In this document: piece by piece, positions 5,663 to 6,641 of the stretch
How positions within the stretch are numbered: the stretch's first letter is position 1
Layout of the letters: each line of letters begins with the position of its first letter
NCBI GenBank assembly: GCA_903890595.1
Contig: CAITBU010000038.1
Span: 1-6,641, forward strand
Direction: 5' to 3'
Length of the DNA: 6,641 nt
From: an uncultured Holophagaceae bacterium
Lineage (GTDB): Bacteria; Acidobacteriota; Holophagae; Holophagales; Holophagaceae
The notes under the pieces: generated by a model
Told to the model about the DNA's origin: nothing
Databases searched by the model: none
The model's input: the letters and a program-made list of their open reading frames with translations, nothing else
Program-made: the position numbers and the translations under genes

Positions 5663-6076
5663 ATGGCAACCAAACGTTCTCCCAAGGCTTCTCTCCCCAA
5701 TCCGCTGCCGCAGTTTGTGGTGACGCGGCCCACGGGCCACCTGGACACGTTTGAGAGTCCACGACCCGGGCGGGCCTTTACGGTCACCTTCGAGTCGGAG
5801 GAGTTCACCTGCCTCTGCCCGCTCACGGGCCAGCCCGACTTCGCCAAGCTGCGCATCACCTACCAGCCGGACCGGCTCTGCGTGGAGTCCAAGTCCCTGA
5901 AGCTCTACCTCTGGACCTTCCGGGACCAGGGCGCCTTCCATGAGGACGTCACCAACCGCATCCTCGATGACCTGGTGACCGCCCTGCAGCCCCGGTGGAT
6001 CGAGGTGGCGGGCGACTTCCTCGTCCGCGGCGGCATCCGGACGCTGGTGGTGGCAGAACACGGCAAAAAACAATGA
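5663..6076 (+). CDS. queF: NADPH-dependent 7-cyano-7-deazaguanine reductase (preQ0 reductase)
   Basis: Cytosolic enzyme that reduces the nitrile of preQ0 to the amine of preQ1 with NADPH, the last step before insertion into tRNA on the queuosine pathway. The 137-residue product is the short, single-domain (type I) form. The nucleophilic cysteine lies in CLCPLTGQPDF (C52 by comparison with the B. subtilis enzyme), with the catalytic aspartate D59 after it. The QueF signature ESKSLKLYLWTFR (75-87), which supplies NADPH contacts, is followed by FHE (H93, E94), which helps bind the substrate. The ATG has AAGGTG (5652-5657) five bases upstream; the first roughly 15 residues are a basic, probably flexible tail. 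No other queuosine genes lie nearby. The gene stands alone between two repeat elements, with low-complexity DNA on both sides but ordinary GC and codon use inside. No convincing promoter was found in the 211-base gap before it. Confidence 0.97.
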   Translation: MATKRSPKASLPNPLPQFVVTRPTGHLDTFESPRPGRAFTVTFESEEFTCLCPLTGQPDFAKLRITYQPDRLCVESKSLKLYLWTFRDQGAFHEDVTNRILDDLVTALQPRWIEVAGDFLVRGGIRTLVVAEHGKKQ

Positions 6077-6078
6077 AC

Positions 6079-6148
6079 CCACAGATTTCACAGATGGCCA
6101 AGATGCGATGCGCGGCTTTTCATCTGCGTCCATCTGCGCCATCTGCGG
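6079..6148. repeat. Inverted repeat of about 9-nt CATCTGCGn units before folK
   Basis: The right arm has three units of CATCTGCG starting at 6121, 6131 and 6140. The left arm (6079-6105) carries three degenerate complementary units (CACAGATTT, CACAGATGG, CCAAGATG). They enclose a 15-nt loop. Pairing is imperfect, about 18 of 25. This is a second family of intergenic repeat, again 9-nt periodic, of a type seen in many bacterial genomes. It begins two bases after the queF stop and ends seven bases before the folK ATG, so it occupies almost the whole gap. Confidence 0.75.
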
Positions 6149-6155
6149 TTTCAAA

Positions 6156-6626
6156 ATGAAGGCCGTCGTCGCCCTCGGCTCCAACCTCGGCGACCGCCGG
6201 GCGCACCTGGCGGCGGGGCTGGTGGCCCTGCGCAGCCTGGGGTCGGTGGTGCCCTCGCCCCTGGTGATGGAGACGCCGGACGAGTCGGGTATGGGCCCCG
6301 CCTACCTCAACACCGTGGCCCTGGTGGTGACCGAAGAACCCGATCCCTGCCGCTTCCTGGAGGCCCTCCTGCGCCTGGAGCTGCAGGCGGGCCGGGACCG
6401 CGGCACGGGGAAGAACGCCCCTCGCACCCTGGACCTGGACCTCATCACCACCGACGGCGACCCCGGCACCTGGACCTGGTCCACCCCCGCCGACCTGCTG
6501 AGCCTGGGTCCCGAGCTCAGCCTCGAGCTGCCCCACCCCCGAGCCTTCCGCCGCCCCTTCGTCCTGGAGCCCTGGCGCGCCCTCTCCGACCCCGGCGAGT
6601 GTGGTGGGGTCATTCCGGGGAAGTAG
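6156..6626 (+). CDS. folK: 2-amino-4-hydroxy-6-hydroxymethyldihydropteridine pyrophosphokinase (HPPK)
   Basis: Cytosolic enzyme that transfers pyrophosphate from ATP to 6-hydroxymethyl-7,8-dihydropterin, the step before dihydropteroate synthase in folate synthesis. The 156-residue product is the usual length. Seen: VALGSNLGDRRAHL (5-18), AYLNTVALVVT (49-59, substrate side), the HPPK signature KNAPRTLDLDLI (86-97) with Mg-binding D93 and D95, and PHPRAFRRPFVLEP (126-139). The more usual RxxRWGPR context is altered to RGTGKNAPR, which still fits the signature. ATG 6156 is chosen because the conserved core starts there (MKAVVALGSN). The in-frame ATG at 6108 would add 16 residues encoded by the intergenic repeat. 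No Shine-Dalgarno is recognisable before 6156; the preceding bases are the end of the repeat. folB and folP are not next to it here, and 15 bases remain after the stop with nothing visible. Confidence 0.96.
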   Translation: MKAVVALGSNLGDRRAHLAAGLVALRSLGSVVPSPLVMETPDESGMGPAYLNTVALVVTEEPDPCRFLEALLRLELQAGRDRGTGKNAPRTLDLDLITTDGDPGTWTWSTPADLLSLGPELSLELPHPRAFRRPFVLEPWRALSDPGECGGVIPGK

Positions 6627-6641
6627 AAGAGCATTCACCAC

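Noticed and set aside
6121..6148. Short CRISPR-like repeats
   Set aside because: The units are only 9-10 nt, directly adjacent, with no spacers; the arrangement is a palindromic tandem element.
6108..6155. Sixteen-residue N-terminal extension of FolK from ATG 6108
   Set aside because: It is encoded by the intergenic repeat and lies before the conserved start of the HPPK fold.
5621..6184. Minus-strand frame of 187 codons over queF
   Set aside because: Antisense to queF, which has all catalytic motifs; the beginning of this frame is encoded by the CATCTGCG repeat.

Overview
The window is high-GC DNA (by eye well above 60% G+C, with strong G/C third-position bias) from a diderm bacterium. Exported multicopper oxidases, a cytosolic acyltransferase of the lipid/LPS type and short 9-nt-periodic intergenic repeats fit an environmental Gram-negative. 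Class Holophagae of the Acidobacteriota (Geothrix-like) is my best guess, but nothing in the window proves it.

Left half (1-3506, minus strand): two tandem CotA/bilirubin-oxidase-like multicopper oxidases. The upstream copy (1302-3506, 734 aa) is complete, with a Sec-type signal peptide, all four copper-ligand clusters and a strong intrinsic terminator at 1240-1275. The second copy (969 to the left edge) is cut by the window after 323 residues. It is roughly three-quarters identical to the first over that stretch. Each copy has its own Shine-Dalgarno, a long untranslated leader and a candidate sigma-70 promoter. A conserved block sits 13-15 nt downstream of each candidate -10, which suggests the pair was duplicated with its promoter and is co-regulated.

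Centre (3507-5451): a divergent intergenic region with an AT-rich core leads rightwards into hslO (redox-switched chaperone Hsp33, TTG or GTG start) and a lysophospholipid-acyltransferase-family gene (DUF374). These two overlap by one base and form an operon. A 38-codon leader ORF with a better Shine-Dalgarno than hslO itself ends across the hslO start.

Right part (5452-6626): queF (7-cyano-7-deazaguanine reductase, last step of preQ1 synthesis for queuosine) and folK (HPPK, folate synthesis). queF is bracketed by two different intergenic repeat elements, each an inverted repeat built of about 9-nt units. The second runs to within a few bases of the folK start codon.

The genes themselves belong to known families. 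I see no CRISPR array, transposase, tRNA or rRNA and no evidence of an entirely new system. The least explained material is non-coding: the shared oxidase leader block, the alternative hairpins in the oxidase leaders and the paired 9-mer repeat elements.
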